Shown here: piece by piece, positions 1 through 9,350 of the stretch | How positions within the stretch are numbered: the stretch's first letter is position 1 | Layout of the letters: each line of letters begins with the position of its first letter | From: Chitinophagaceae bacterium | Lineage (GTDB): Bacteria > Bacteroidota > Bacteroidia > Chitinophagales > Chitinophagaceae | Direction: 5' to 3' | DNA length: 64,000 nucleotides | NCBI GenBank assembly: GCA_016706055.1 | Contig: JADJKL010000008.1 | Span: forward strand, 62,001 to 126,000 | The notes under the pieces: generated by a model | The model's database searches: none | The model's input: only the letters and a program-made list of their open reading frames with translations | What the model was told of the DNA's origin: nothing | Translations under genes and position numbers: made by a program

Positions 1-476
1 ATTAGAATTTCCTTGAACGGATTTTTTCGGCTTTTTGGTCGAAACGTATTAAAAAAGTTGCAAGAGTTTAAAGCATCAGACAGTTCTATTTGTGGATTAC
101 AAAAAACCGGTAGGTGGCTGAGTAGTTGTGCGAGAAGCTTATTCTGTTCTTTATTTTTTCCGGAAGTATTTCTCTCTATTTCTTTAAGCTTTGTTTCATC
201 TTCATCAAAAAGCCCGATGAAACTATATATGCCATTTTCGAGTTTTTTATTTTTAATATCAAACAATCTGTTATTAACCCAAATCTCATCGTTGTCCATC
301 CAAATAACTTCGTTTTCTGGCTGCACAACTGTTTGGAGGCTTTCTGTTTCAAACTGTTTTTTCATTTTATCATGAATCTGCTCCTTTTTGGCAGTGATAA
401 AAATGGCAAACAGCAAAGGCGAAAACCCAAGCAGGATAAATAAAATAGCTGTTATTTTCTTCGTTTTAAATTTCAA
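1..476 (-). CDS. Hypothetical membrane-anchored protein, partial (runs off left edge)
   Basis: An open frame of about 158 codons continues past the left edge. The first usable start after an in-frame TAA (500-498) is TTG at 476-474. Residues about 7-28 form one hydrophobic segment after a basic N-terminus, so the protein is probably anchored in the inner membrane. The rest is polar and charged, with an acidic stretch near residues 85-95. It lies 27 bp downstream of the haem-binding gene on the same strand and could be cotranscribed with it. I recognise no family. Confidence 0.55.
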   Translation of the reverse strand, partial: MKFKTKKITAILFILLGFSPLLFAIFITAKKEQIHDKMKKQFETESLQTVVQPENEVIWMDNDEIWVNNRLFDIKNKKLENGIYSFIGLFDEDETKLKEIERNTSGKNKEQNKLLAQLLSHLPVFCNPQIELSDALNSCNFFNTFRPKSRKNPFKEIL

Positions 477-503
477 AAGATGATGCTGAGGTATGATTTA
501 AGT

Positions 504-995
504 CTATTTTTTTCTGACCAGACTATCGATGGGATATTTTGCCTTCATAGTATCCATTACAGTATTTGCCCAGCCAATAATTTTATTTTTTTCTTCATCA
601 GTCAATTTTGCATCCTTGTGTGTCCAGGTGTAAGAATTAAGGGGCATTTCTCCTTTTTTCACCATGTCAACCGTTTCTTCCATTTTATGAAATTGTGTAC
701 GTAATGATTTGTGAGTGTATTCATCAAAATTCAGATGTTTCTTGCCATCCTTTATATGTCCATCCAACCACCAATGTACAGGTTGAATTTTTGCATACCA
801 TGGATACGTTGAATTATTGCTATGACAATCATTACAGGCTTTCGCCAAAATCGTTTTTACATCATCAGGAATAGCGAAAGAGTTGCCAATGAAATTAGGC
901 TGCGGTCCTTCAGCTTTATTTTTCTTTGGATGAATAAACTGGATTACAATTAATGCCAATAAAAGTACCAGCAAAATTTTCTTAACAATTTTCAT
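504..995 (-). CDS. Haem-binding domain-containing protein (c-type haem, membrane anchored)
   Basis: 163 aa. Residues 4-22 are a hydrophobic signal anchor. The mature part carries CNDCHSN at about residue 54, a CxxCH haem c attachment motif, followed by TYPWY. This matches the Bacteroidota haem-binding domain family (Haem_bd), whose members are of similar size. It probably sits on the periplasmic face of the inner membrane and takes part in electron transfer or redox sensing, but the partner is unknown. It starts 10 bp after gpmI on the same strand. Confidence 0.85.
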   Translation of the reverse strand: MKIVKKILLVLLLALIVIQFIHPKKNKAEGPQPNFIGNSFAIPDDVKTILAKACNDCHSNNSTYPWYAKIQPVHWWLDGHIKDGKKHLNFDEYTHKSLRTQFHKMEETVDMVKKGEMPLNSYTWTHKDAKLTDEEKNKIIGWANTVMDTMKAKYPIDSLVRKK

Positions 996-1005
996 TTATA
1001 ATAAG

Positions 1006-2539
1006 TTATGAATTCGAAATTAAGACATTGCCCGTCATTTCTTTCGGAATTTGTATTTCCATCATGGTAAGAATGGTTGGCGCTATATCGCCTAGTTTTC
1101 CGGGCATTATAGTTCCCTTCCATTCATTATCAATTATAAAGAAAGGTACAGGGTTCAATGTATGTGCTGTATTGGGTGATCCGTCTTCATTTATCAGATA
1201 GTCTGAGTTGCCATGATCTGCTGTCAAGAAGATTGTGTATCCGTTTTTTAATCCTGTAGTTACGATTTTCTCAACACATTTATCTACCGTTTCCGCTGCT
1301 TTGATAGCGGCTTGCCAAATACCAGTATGTCCTACCATATCTGTGTTGGCATAATTTAAACAAATGAAATCGGCCTCACCCTTTTCTATTTCCGGCAATA
1401 ATAGATCTGTCAATTCGTATGCACTCATTTCCGGTTGCAAGTCATAAGTAGCTACTTTGGGAGATTGTGCCATTATTCTTTTTTCCCCTACAAACTCTTT
1501 TTCCCTGCCCCCACTAAAAAAGAAGGTGACATGCGGATATTTTTCTGTTTCCGCCGCACGGATTTGTTTTAGGCCATTAGCCTGAAGTATTTCACCCAGT
1601 GTATTATTCAGGTTGTCGTTTTCAAACATAACATGAACGTTTTTGTATGTCTGATCATATTCTGTCATTGTGGTGTAATACAGATCCAGTTTGTACATAT
1701 GAAATTCAGGAAAATTGGCTTTGTGTTAACACCTGCGTTATTTCTCTGCACCTATCAGTTCTAAAGTTGAAACAAATGGCAACATCTCCATCTTCTATTG
1801 TTGCCAAAGGCTGTTGTGCTTCGTTAAGAATAACTGTTGGTAAAATAAACTCGTCAGTAATATTATTAGCATAAGAATTTTCAACTGCGGCTATGGCATC
1901 CGTAGCTTTTTCTCCTGTGCCATTTACTAATGCATCATAAGCCAGTTTGATCCGTTCCCAACGTTTGTCACGGTCCATTGCAAAATAGCGGCCACTTACA
2001 GTAGCAATTTTTCCCACACTTGTATTTAGATGATTTTGCAAATCAGTAATGAAACCGAGTCCACTTTTTGGGTCACAATCACGGCCATCAGTAAAAGCAT
2101 GAATGAAAACATTTTCCAATCCTTCGGATTTACAGGTGTCAACAATTGCTTTTATATGGTTGATGTGAGAGTGAACTCCACCGTCGCTGACCAAGCCTAA
2201 AAGGTGTAATTTTTTGTTTTGATTTTTTGCAAACCGTATTGCAGTTAGCAATGTTTCATTTTTTGCGAATGAACCATCTCTTACGGCCACATTTATTCTT
2301 TGCAGTTCTTGGTACACCACCCGACCTGCGCCTAAATTAAGATGTCCTACCTCAGAATTACCCATCTGACCATCTGGCAGTCCTACAGCTTCTCCACAGG
2401 TTATTAATGTAGTATTTGGATATTTTGAATACAAAGATTTAGTAAAGGGAACGTTAGCATGTTGAATAGCATCAGAAGAAGCAACTTTTCCTAATCCCCA
2501 GCCGTCCATAATGGTCAGAATGATTTTTTTTCTCGACAT
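1006..2539 (-). CDS. gpmI: 2,3-bisphosphoglycerate-independent phosphoglycerate mutase, interrupted by one frameshift
   Basis: This glycolytic enzyme interconverts 3- and 2-phosphoglycerate using two metals and a phospho-serine. The N-terminal part (1706-2539) has the metal motif TIMDGWG and the active-site region GNSEVGHLNLGAG. The C-terminal part (1006-1698) has TADHGNSD and NTAHTLNPVP. Together they give about 510 residues, the usual length. The two parts are in different frames. Removing one base from the run of four A at 1711-1714 (+ strand) joins them smoothly through QFPEFHMYKLD. Since no other phosphoglycerate mutase is visible here and the enzyme is central, a sequencing indel is more likely than a dead gene. 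Confidence 0.93.
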
Positions 2540-2745
2540 TGTTGATAAAATATTTAATTAGTACAAATACATTCATTCTCAAGGGCCAATGCCCGTCCGT
2601 ACCCTGTAAAACTACATTCAAATACTTTATAAGTCAGCAAAAAACTTGAAAAGCTGCTGATTTTTAGTACTTTAGTATCCTCTGAAACCGTCATAAATAC
2701 TGTGGCATGTTTTTAGATTATTAGACCTGTGAAAACTTATTTGTT

Positions 2746-3141
2746 ATGAAACACATATTTACATCTTTACTTTTAGGAGCAACTATGTTACTGTCTTCAT
2801 TTACGCTGCAAAGCAGCAGTATTGATGAAGTGATTGGAGCTTTACGTTCCGGGAATGCGTCTCAGCTTTCAAATTATTTTGATGAGAATGTGGGGCTAAC
2901 GTTACCGGATAAAAGTGATAGTTACAGCAAAGCACAAGCTCAGCTTATTGTAAAAGACTTCTTTAGCAATAACGGAGTAAAAGGGTTTGAGTTAAAGCAC
3001 AAAGGCGATGGCACTGGCGGTAGTCAATACTGTGTAGGAACATTGCAAACAAGTGCAGGTAACTATCGTACCAATGTTTTCATGAAAATGAAAAACGGAA
3101 AGGAAGTAGTAAAAGAAATACGATTTCAGTCAATGGATTAA
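2746..3141 (+). CDS. DUF4783 domain-containing secreted protein
   Basis: 131 aa. A signal peptide covers residues 1 to about 22, followed by a compact domain with the pattern of DUF4783, a small NTF2-like fold common in Bacteroidota. The conserved feel lies in SGNASQLSNYFDENVGLTLP and in KDFFSNN. Function is unknown; the protein is probably periplasmic. It is a single gene followed by a strong intrinsic terminator before nadC. Confidence 0.75.
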   Translation: MKHIFTSLLLGATMLLSSFTLQSSSIDEVIGALRSGNASQLSNYFDENVGLTLPDKSDSYSKAQAQLIVKDFFSNNGVKGFELKHKGDGTGGSQYCVGTLQTSAGNYRTNVFMKMKNGKEVVKEIRFQSMD

Positions 3142-3161
3142 AATAACAGTAACGAACTTTT

Positions 3162-3198
3162 AAAGTCCTGTCTCGCTTAAAATGAGACGGGACTTTTT
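3162..3198 (+). terminator. Rho-independent terminator after the DUF4783 gene
   Basis: A 13-bp stem (left arm 3162-3174, right arm 3184-3196) with a single G-T wobble and an 8-9 nt loop. It ends in a run of T and lies 20 bp after the stop codon. Confidence 0.85.
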
Positions 3199-3200
3199 GT

Positions 3201-3233
3201 TTGAAATAAGCTTGGCTTGAAGCATTATTTTTG
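3201..3233 (+). promoter_or_regulatory. Bacteroidota-type promoter for nadC
   Basis: A -7 element TATTTTTG (3226-3233, pattern TAnnTTTG) is preceded at 22 bp by TTG (3201-3203). The predicted transcript would begin at or next to the nadC ATG (3239), implying a leaderless message. Confidence 0.5.
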
Positions 3234-3238
3234 CAACT

Positions 3239-4141
3239 ATGAATTTTGATGAACAATTGAAACACCTGATTGACGAAGCATTGAAAGAAGATATTGGTGA
3301 CGGAGATCATTCTACTTTATCAGTAATTGATGTGGTGGCGAAAGGGAAGGCTGTTTTGAAAATAAAGCAAGACGGTATTCTTGCAGGAATGGAAGTAGCT
3401 GAAAAAATATTTAGGTATAAAGAACCAGGCTCGGTATTTATAGCATTTAAGAAAGATGGGGATGTGATGAAATTTGGAGAAAAGGCTTTTGAAGTAGAAG
3501 CATCGGTGTATGCGATTTTACAATGCGAAAGGTTGGTGCTGAATTGTATGCAAAGAATGAGCGGCATTGCCACACTGACAAAAGAGTACACAGATAAACT
3601 TAAAGGCTCGAAGACAAGATTATTAGATACAAGAAAGACAACGCCTAATTTTCGTTTGCTGGAAAAAGAAGCCGTAAGAATTGGCGGAGGTGTTAACCAT
3701 CGTTTTGGACTGTATGATATGATTATGCTAAAGGACAATCATATTGATTATTGTGGTGGAATAGAAAAGGCGATTGAAAAAGCAGCGGAATATGTAAAAA
3801 CAAAAAAGCCGGGATTAAAGATAGAAGTAGAAACAAGAAGTATTGAAGATGTGAAAAAAGTAATGGCTGTTGGAAAAGGAAAAGTGTTTCGCATTATGCT
3901 AGATAATTTTAAACCAGAGCATATAAAAGAAGCTGTTGCAATAATTGGAGAAGATTTCGAGACCGAAGCAAGCGGTGGAATTAATTTAGATAATATTACT
4001 GCTTATGCAAATGCCGGTGTTGATTTTGTAAGTGTAGGTGCATTAATTCACCAGGCGAAGAGTTTGGATTTAAGTTTGAAAGCGGCCTGGTTCCCTTTCA
4101 GGGAATCTCCGAAGGAGGGACTTTATAACCCTAAATTTTGA
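3239..4141 (+). CDS. nadC: Nicotinate-nucleotide pyrophosphorylase (carboxylating)
   Basis: 300 aa, quinolinate phosphoribosyltransferase: it makes nicotinate mononucleotide from quinolinate and PRPP in de novo NAD synthesis. Visible family motifs are LDTRKTTPNFR, HRFGLYDMIMLKDNH and EASGGINLDN. The protein is about 15 residues longer than usual. The expected end is near SLDLSLKA, and the added tail is encoded by a small palindrome-bearing stretch (4091-4138). nadE lies 8 kb away in the same orientation. Confidence 0.95.
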   Translation: MNFDEQLKHLIDEALKEDIGDGDHSTLSVIDVVAKGKAVLKIKQDGILAGMEVAEKIFRYKEPGSVFIAFKKDGDVMKFGEKAFEVEASVYAILQCERLVLNCMQRMSGIATLTKEYTDKLKGSKTRLLDTRKTTPNFRLLEKEAVRIGGGVNHRFGLYDMIMLKDNHIDYCGGIEKAIEKAAEYVKTKKPGLKIEVETRSIEDVKKVMAVGKGKVFRIMLDNFKPEHIKEAVAIIGEDFETEASGGINLDNITAYANAGVDFVSVGALIHQAKSLDLSLKAAWFPFRESPKEGLYNPKF

Positions 4142-4149
4142 AAATTGTT

Positions 4150-4491
4150 ATGAGTAAAAAGAGCAAACCAGATACAAGAGGATTTGTGTACAGTACCGAT
4201 CCTAATTTTTCTTTTGAACCAGAACAGAATAATTCAGAGGCTTTACCACCTGCACAGCAGAAATTAAAAATACGATTGGAAACAAAACACCGTGCAGGAA
4301 AAGCGGTAACGTTAGTGGAAGGCTTTATCGGTACTGTTGAAGACCTTGAAGATTTGGGAAAGAAATTAAAATCATTTTGCGGAACCGGCGGCTCTGCAAA
4401 AGATGGAGAAATAATTGTGCAGGGAGATCAACGGGAGAAGGTGTTGCAATGGTTGGTGAAGAATGGATACAAGCAGGTAAAGAAAATATAG
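4150..4491 (+). CDS. SUI1/eIF1-family translation factor
   Basis: 114 aa from the ATG at 4150. An upstream TTG at 4138 would overlap the nadC stop and is less likely. The C-terminal half carries the SUI1 core: the VTLVEGF strand, then KLKSFCGTGGSAKDGEI and the final GYKQVKKI. Bacterial SUI1 proteins (YciH type) bind the 30S subunit and are thought to affect start-site fidelity. The N-terminal 40 residues are polar and probably disordered. It follows nadC within 10 bp and is likely cotranscribed. Confidence 0.9.
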   Translation: MSKKSKPDTRGFVYSTDPNFSFEPEQNNSEALPPAQQKLKIRLETKHRAGKAVTLVEGFIGTVEDLEDLGKKLKSFCGTGGSAKDGEIIVQGDQREKVLQWLVKNGYKQVKKI

Positions 4492-4494
4492 TTA

Positions 4495-4941
4495 TTATTC
4501 CTCAAACCCAATCTTCCGATGATGACCATCACAGTACGGCTTATTTTCAGAAGCACCACAACGGCATAATGCCACTGTTCCTGTCTTTGTTTCTTCTCTT
4601 CCATCACTATGTACAATCAGGCATTCAGTTTTTATAAGATATGGCCCATTTGGTGAAACCTGTATTTTTAAAATATTGGCAGAATCGGCTACGACTTTAT
4701 CAGTAGAATCCTCAGAAGTAGCTTCTGCATTTAAATAATAACTCAATGCTCCACTCGGACATTTTCTTACTTGTTCAATAATTGTTGAAGTGCTTGCTCC
4801 ATCCATTTTTACCCATGGCTTTTCTTTTGGGTTAAACACTTCCAGTAAGCCTTTCCAGCAGAGTGTTGAGTGAATACAGGTATTCGGTTTCCAAACTACT
4901 GTTACTTCATCATTAGTGTATTTATGAGTGTCTTTTGGCAT
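4495..4941 (-). CDS. Divergent 4Fe-4S mono-cluster (Fer4_19) plus CDGSH iron-sulfur protein
   Basis: 148 aa with two iron-sulfur modules. Residues about 10-70 form the Fer4_19 type, with CIHSTLCW and then RKCPSGALSYY. Residues about 115-145 form a CDGSH zinc-finger-like [2Fe-2S] site, CRCGASENKPYCDGHH. The combination is a known bacterial architecture of unknown exact role, probably electron transfer or cluster storage in the cytoplasm. The gene converges on the SUI1 gene with 3 bp between the stops. Confidence 0.88.
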   Translation of the reverse strand: MPKDTHKYTNDEVTVVWKPNTCIHSTLCWKGLLEVFNPKEKPWVKMDGASTSTIIEQVRKCPSGALSYYLNAEATSEDSTDKVVADSANILKIQVSPNGPYLIKTECLIVHSDGREETKTGTVALCRCGASENKPYCDGHHRKIGFEE

Positions 4942-5040
4942 ATTGCAAAGTTTACAATTTTGCCAAGTTAGCTGATTCTGTATAATAAAAAAAGACCTCT
5001 GTCAAGAAGCCTTTTAACGATTTACAATTAACTATATATT

Positions 5041-6411
5041 TTATTGCTTTATAAATTGAATGGAATTTAAAAAATTAATTCCTTTCATTTCAAGATTGTA
5101 ATAACCCGGAACCAAATCTTCAAGGTTTAATTGCTGGAGAATATAGTCTGAGGTTTTATTGAACTGAAATTGTTTTACCATTTTACCATCTGTCTGATAA
5201 ATGGAAAGGGATAATTTTCCAGTATAGGGGAAGTTAAGCTCTAAATTTGCATTGGAAATTACTGGGTTTGGATAAAAAATAAATGCCTTTGCATTTTGAT
5301 CTTCTATTGTTACTTTCTTAATATCAAAATAAATGATTTTTCCGTCAATGTCTGTTTGAGATAATCGATAATAATTAACACCTAGAGTTGGTAAATTATC
5401 AATGTAACTATAGCTGCTTCCGGTCAGGGAGTTACTGGCGGGTACCTGGCCGATATTTATAAAAGTAATTCCATCAGTAGATCTTTCTATAGTAAAGTGA
5501 CTGTTGTTTTGTTCCTGCGTTGTCGTCCACTCGATCAAAACTTTATCTGCAGCAGTTATACTTGCTTTATATGAAGAAAGAATAACAGGTAATACCGCAA
5601 TTCCTCTTTGATTCATCAAGAGCCATTCATATGCATTGTAAATACCATTTTCTTTCCATGATGGGTTGTATGTAGTACTCCATGCGTCATGACCATTTGC
5701 ATTAAAAATTGATTTTTTTGGAGGTATGATTGATGGAACAGGAGCCGCATTGAGATAATCAATATATGTATTTGTATAAGTAACAGGAACTGTTGGGTCA
5801 CCATTATTATGAGTTGCCCAAACAGGTAAATTTGTAGCTGCAATAATATTGGCACGATAAGTACTTGGCGAGGAAGCTCCACATACCGGAATAATGGCAG
5901 CTAAACGATTTGCATATGTCGAATTGTAACCGGCATAATTCCAAACACCACCTCCTCCCATACTAAGACCCGTAAGATAAATTCTATTGATATCTACCCT
6001 GTAGTTTTGTATTACATAATTAATGATATCATTTATTCCTGAAGGTGTAGGAGTCGAAATAAATTGTGGTGAAATGACTATAAAACTAAAGGTTTGGCCA
6101 TTCACTGTAAAACTTGCAGGAAAAGTTCCTTGATTGATCAGTTTGGGCGGGCCGTTTGCCAGTACTTTTGGAAGTTGGGCAGATGTGCCATCGCCAAGCT
6201 CCCCCTGACCATGTAAAAAAATGATAACTGAATAATTGGCCTGATTACCCGGAGTGCTATATCCGGCTGGCAAGTATTCATAATAGCCATTGCTAATGGA
6301 AGTCATTGAAACATTATACCTGGGAGTTTGTACCTGTGCCTGTGATGTTGCAAAAAATAGTAAAAAAGCTGTAATGAATACAGAGCATAACCTTAACCTT
6401 TGAAAAATCAT
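5041..6411 (-). CDS. Secreted alpha/beta-hydrolase esterase with type IX sorting domain
   Basis: 456 aa. A signal peptide (residues 1-25) is followed by an alpha/beta-hydrolase of the polyhydroxybutyrate-depolymerase/phospholipase-like type. The oxyanion region is HGQGELGDG, the nucleophile GLSMGGGG, the acid HNNGDPTVP and the catalytic His GHDAW. A fibronectin-like linker follows from about residue 280. The last 80 residues are a type A C-terminal sorting domain beginning FYPNPV. Export by the type IX system to the cell surface is therefore expected. The substrate is unknown; a feruloyl- or acetyl-esterase role is possible. Confidence 0.85.
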   Translation of the reverse strand: MIFQRLRLCSVFITAFLLFFATSQAQVQTPRYNVSMTSISNGYYEYLPAGYSTPGNQANYSVIIFLHGQGELGDGTSAQLPKVLANGPPKLINQGTFPASFTVNGQTFSFIVISPQFISTPTPSGINDIINYVIQNYRVDINRIYLTGLSMGGGGVWNYAGYNSTYANRLAAIIPVCGASSPSTYRANIIAATNLPVWATHNNGDPTVPVTYTNTYIDYLNAAPVPSIIPPKKSIFNANGHDAWSTTYNPSWKENGIYNAYEWLLMNQRGIAVLPVILSSYKASITAADKVLIEWTTTQEQNNSHFTIERSTDGITFINIGQVPASNSLTGSSYSYIDNLPTLGVNYYRLSQTDIDGKIIYFDIKKVTIEDQNAKAFIFYPNPVISNANLELNFPYTGKLSLSIYQTDGKMVKQFQFNKTSDYILQQLNLEDLVPGYYNLEMKGINFLNSIQFIKQ

Positions 6412-6570
6412 TGTTAGTTGAATTTTGAGTTGATTGCTAAGAAAACTAGCATATCAGTATATGCCAGCATCAGATTTTACACAATAGAAAGGCCAAAACC
6501 ATGCCACAAGGTTCGAAAATATTGAGATGAGATAAAATATAATAAATCTAAGAAAATTGACTAATTTTTT

Positions 6571-8022
6571 TTATTGTCCCTGCGCCAAACTATACGATTT
6601 CTTATCACCCCACATATTCAACAACTCAAAAGAGCAAATTTTAAAGTTGCCACTCATGCTTACATAAAGGCCAATAACATCCTGTTGGTTCAGTGGCACA
6701 TCATCAATACTTTCGAAGCGAACATTATACTGATTGACAAGATTGGTATAAACAGAACCAGTAGGCCAAACCTGTGTGCCGCGGTTGCTGATATTGATAA
6801 GATTGAATTTTACGCCTGCATGTCGCTGGCATTTTGCAGCAATGGCAATCGGCTGCTCTTCACTTTCAATAAACAGATCAACACCAACAATTGTTTCCAC
6901 TTCATCATCTTTAGAGATCATCATTGAGTTGGACTCTAATTTCAACGGAGTAGGTGTGCCAGGTCTGTTAGCAACTATTTTTCTTGCACCTATTTCAGGA
7001 GTTTTGCCAAAATTACTGATGATGGCATTGGAAAATTCAGTGGTGTTTACTGCCGGGATATTTTTATCACCAAAATCACCAGTGTGTATTCCTTTTTCTA
7101 AAGTGTACAACAATGCATTTTCAATGATGGCTGCATTTTCTGTAAGACCTAAATGGCGAAGCATGGCTAAGCCGCTTAATAACAATGCTGTTGGGTTTGC
7201 AATGTTCTTTCCGGCAATATCCGGTGCTGTTCCATGTACAGCTTCGAAGATTGCAATATGATCTCCAATATTTGCAGAAGGTGCAAAACCTAAACCACCA
7301 ACCAATCCTGCACAAAGATCTGAAACGATATCACCTTGTAAGTTTGTCAACACAACCACATCAAACAAATCTGGTCTTGTAACTAATTTCATGCAGAGGT
7401 CATCTACAATTATATCATCTGATTTTAACTCAGGATATTCTTTTGCAACTTCATAAAAACATTCAAGAAATAAGCCGTCCGTAATTTTCATGATGTTCGC
7501 CTTATGACCACAAGTAATGCGTCGGGCATTTTTTTGCTTCGCCATTTCAAATGCATAACGTATCACCTGCATACTTCCCGGACGGGTAATGAATCTGCGG
7601 CTCAATGCCACATCATGAGTAAGCATATGTTCAATTCCGCCATAAGTGTCCTCAATATTTTCTCTTACAACAGTTATATCAATCGGTATTCCGGCTTTGC
7701 TGAAAACAGTATCAACACCATGCAATGTTCTGAAATCTCTTTTATTACCGTACGTATTCCATGTTTTTCTGGCCGTTACATTGATACTTTTTACACCTTT
7801 ACCTTTTGGTGTTTCCATCGGTCCTTTAAAAAGTATACCTAAAGATTCAATAGATTGTTTGGCTTCTGGCGTCATACCATTATTGAAGCCTTTATCAAAC
7901 ACCCATTTGCCCATATCTACAAATTCATATTCCAACGGAACTTTGTTAGCTTTAAAAATCGTCAACACCGCATCCATTATTTCTGGTCCTATTCCATCAC
8001 CATTTGCTACTGCTATCTTCAT
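6571..8022 (-). CDS. icd: NADP-dependent isocitrate dehydrogenase, Thermus-type
   Basis: 483 aa from the ATG at 8022. The TTG two codons upstream is unlikely to be the start. It is an isocitrate/isopropylmalate dehydrogenase-fold enzyme of the TCA cycle. N-terminal AVANGDGIGPEI, the substrate loop ENIEDTYGGIEHM and the metal/cofactor segments LQGDIVSDLCAGLVGG and HGTAPDIAGK are all present. The C-terminal 140 residues (from about 340) form the extra domain seen in the longer Thermus-type enzymes. Monocistronic. Confidence 0.92.
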   Translation of the reverse strand: MKIAVANGDGIGPEIMDAVLTIFKANKVPLEYEFVDMGKWVFDKGFNNGMTPEAKQSIESLGILFKGPMETPKGKGVKSINVTARKTWNTYGNKRDFRTLHGVDTVFSKAGIPIDITVVRENIEDTYGGIEHMLTHDVALSRRFITRPGSMQVIRYAFEMAKQKNARRITCGHKANIMKITDGLFLECFYEVAKEYPELKSDDIIVDDLCMKLVTRPDLFDVVVLTNLQGDIVSDLCAGLVGGLGFAPSANIGDHIAIFEAVHGTAPDIAGKNIANPTALLLSGLAMLRHLGLTENAAIIENALLYTLEKGIHTGDFGDKNIPAVNTTEFSNAIISNFGKTPEIGARKIVANRPGTPTPLKLESNSMMISKDDEVETIVGVDLFIESEEQPIAIAAKCQRHAGVKFNLINISNRGTQVWPTGSVYTNLVNQYNVRFESIDDVPLNQQDVIGLYVSMSGNFKICSFELLNMWGDKKSYSLAQGQ

Positions 8023-8128
8023 ATTCAATAAATTTATTATAGAGCCGCAAAATTAAGCCTCAAAAAGGGATTTATAAGTTAAATAACCCGCAAGTTTGAT
8101 TTGATGGTAATTTGTTTATTTTTACTAC

Positions 8129-8515
8129 ATGACCAGCATGATATCCGAAGGAGTGAAAGTAAGCGTAGAAACTTTCTACCAAGCAGACTATAGCAACCCG
8201 CTGCAGTCTGAATTCATGTTTGCGTACCGTATCTCCTTAGAAAATCACAATGCATTTCCAGTAAAACTACACCGCCGCCATTGGTATATTTTTGATAGCA
8301 ACGGCAGCAACCGGGAAGTAGAAGGCGAAGGAGTAATAGGCATTCAACCTACCTTACAATCCGGCGAAACCTATCAATATGTAAGCGGCTGCAATCTCCG
8401 CACCGAAATGGGAAAAATGCACGGCACTTACCAGATGGAAAATCTGCACAGCAAACAAATGTTTGATGTAAGCATTCCTTCTTTTGAGATGATAGTGCCG
8501 ATGAAGAATAATTAA
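8129..8515 (+). CDS. apaG: Co2+/Mg2+ efflux protein ApaG
   Basis: 128 aa, the usual ApaG length: an immunoglobulin-like fold (DUF525). Typical elements are FAYRISLENH, LHRRHWYIFDSNG, EVEGEGVIGIQP and GTYQMEN. The role is poorly defined; it is linked to divalent-cation resistance in enterobacteria. The ATG at 8129 follows a TATTTTTA -7-like box closely, so the leader is very short. Confidence 0.93.
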   Translation: MTSMISEGVKVSVETFYQADYSNPLQSEFMFAYRISLENHNAFPVKLHRRHWYIFDSNGSNREVEGEGVIGIQPTLQSGETYQYVSGCNLRTEMGKMHGTYQMENLHSKQMFDVSIPSFEMIVPMKNN

Positions 8516-8546
8516 AAACCCTGTCCCTAAAGGGAACTTAGGTTTG
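8514..8546 (+). repeat. Left arm of outer inverted repeat around the 8730-9209 gene
   Basis: The arm contains CCCTGTCCCTAAAGGGAA and CTTA. Its reverse complement recurs at 9351-9375 with two single-base length differences. The core CCCTAAAGGG is itself palindromic. Confidence 0.7.
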
Positions 8547-8582
8547 GTCAGTCTTTCAATTTTTATAATCTCCTAAAAAGAG

Positions 8583-8638
8583 TTTTTTTATTTGGTTGCC
8601 AGCTTCAGTATTTCATGGCGTCGTTCCTTGCGTCGCAC
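8583..8638 (-). repeat. Dispersed GTGCGACGCAA repeat, copy 1 (inner inverted arm)
   Basis: Read on the minus strand this begins GTGCGACGCAAGGAACGA and continues through an AAGCTGG block to an A-rich end, about 56 bp. It is the inverted partner of copy 2 at 9253-9309; further copies lie at 19510 and 23199. Confidence 0.75.
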
Positions 8639-8729
8639 ATTTCAGGATTCTGTTCGTTGCTCAGCTTTTTTGATTCGTCAATGTTGAAGATTGATTAAAT
8701 TGGACATTAAAATGTAATTGCTTGAAAGT

Positions 8730-9209
8730 ATGGAAGAAGAACAATTTATAATTCGACAATCAAAAAAGAAACAAATAGCTTATGTTTTATTAGTAGGATT
8801 TTTCATCCTTTACTATTTCATAGGACCTTATGACAAATCGAGAATTATTTATGAGAAAAGCCCTGTCTTTACGATAATATTGGGAGTTATTTTTATTTCC
8901 CTTTTAATCTATTTTGGATATGAACTATTAAAAAGGGAAGCGGAGATAACCTTGTCATTTGAAGGAATCGAATTAAGGGAAAAAGGATACTATCATTGGG
9001 ATACGATAAGCAGTTTTAAAACAGTTTATTATTCAGGTATCAGAATTGTTCAAAACGAAGATTTGGTTTTATCCTTCAAAGAATTTGCGGATATTAAATT
9101 CGATATATCTCACCTTGAAAAAGATAGAGATGATTTGATTAAATTAATCATAAAGTACAAAGGCACATCAGGCGGTTTCTATATTGGGCATGAAGTGAGA
9201 AGAGGGTAG
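8730..9209 (+). CDS. Hypothetical two-helix membrane protein with PH-like C-terminal domain
   Basis: 159 aa from the ATG at 8730 (a TTG at 8718 is the alternative). Two hydrophobic segments, at about residues 15-33 and 46-65, are joined by a short polar loop. A soluble part of about 90 residues follows, with beta-rich patterns (EITLSFEGIELREKG, WDTISSFKTVYYSG) that resemble membrane-linked PH-like domains of the YcxB/bPH type. That assignment is inference. The gene stands alone, boxed by two nested inverted-repeat pairs (8514-8638 and 9253-9375). Confidence 0.65.
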   Translation: MEEEQFIIRQSKKKQIAYVLLVGFFILYYFIGPYDKSRIIYEKSPVFTIILGVIFISLLIYFGYELLKREAEITLSFEGIELREKGYYHWDTISSFKTVYYSGIRIVQNEDLVLSFKEFADIKFDISHLEKDRDDLIKLIIKYKGTSGGFYIGHEVRRG

Positions 9210-9252
9210 ATAATATTTTCACAATGTTCATCCGTGTTACTTCAGTTCAATA

Positions 9253-9309
9253 GTGCGACGCAAGGAACGATGCTATGGAAATATATAGCTGGAATCAAAA
9301 AGAAAAAAC
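9253..9309 (+). repeat. Dispersed GTGCGACGCAA repeat, copy 2 (inner inverted arm)
   Basis: It begins GTGCGACGCAAGGAACGATG, then an AGCTGG block and an A-rich end. It is near-identical over its first 18 bases to copy 1 in reverse complement. Confidence 0.75.
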
Positions 9310-9350
9310 AATTATTTAGGGATGTTCCCAATTATAAAGAAATTACGATC

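Noticed and set aside
126..443. Plus-strand ORFs at the left edge
   Set aside because: The minus-strand frame across the same bases has a proper membrane anchor and polar domain and extends past the edge; the plus-strand products are Phe/Ser-rich shadows.
4377..4637. Plus-strand ORF of 86 codons overlapping the SUI1 and CDGSH genes
   Set aside because: It is a shadow of two well-supported genes in other frames and has low-complexity content.
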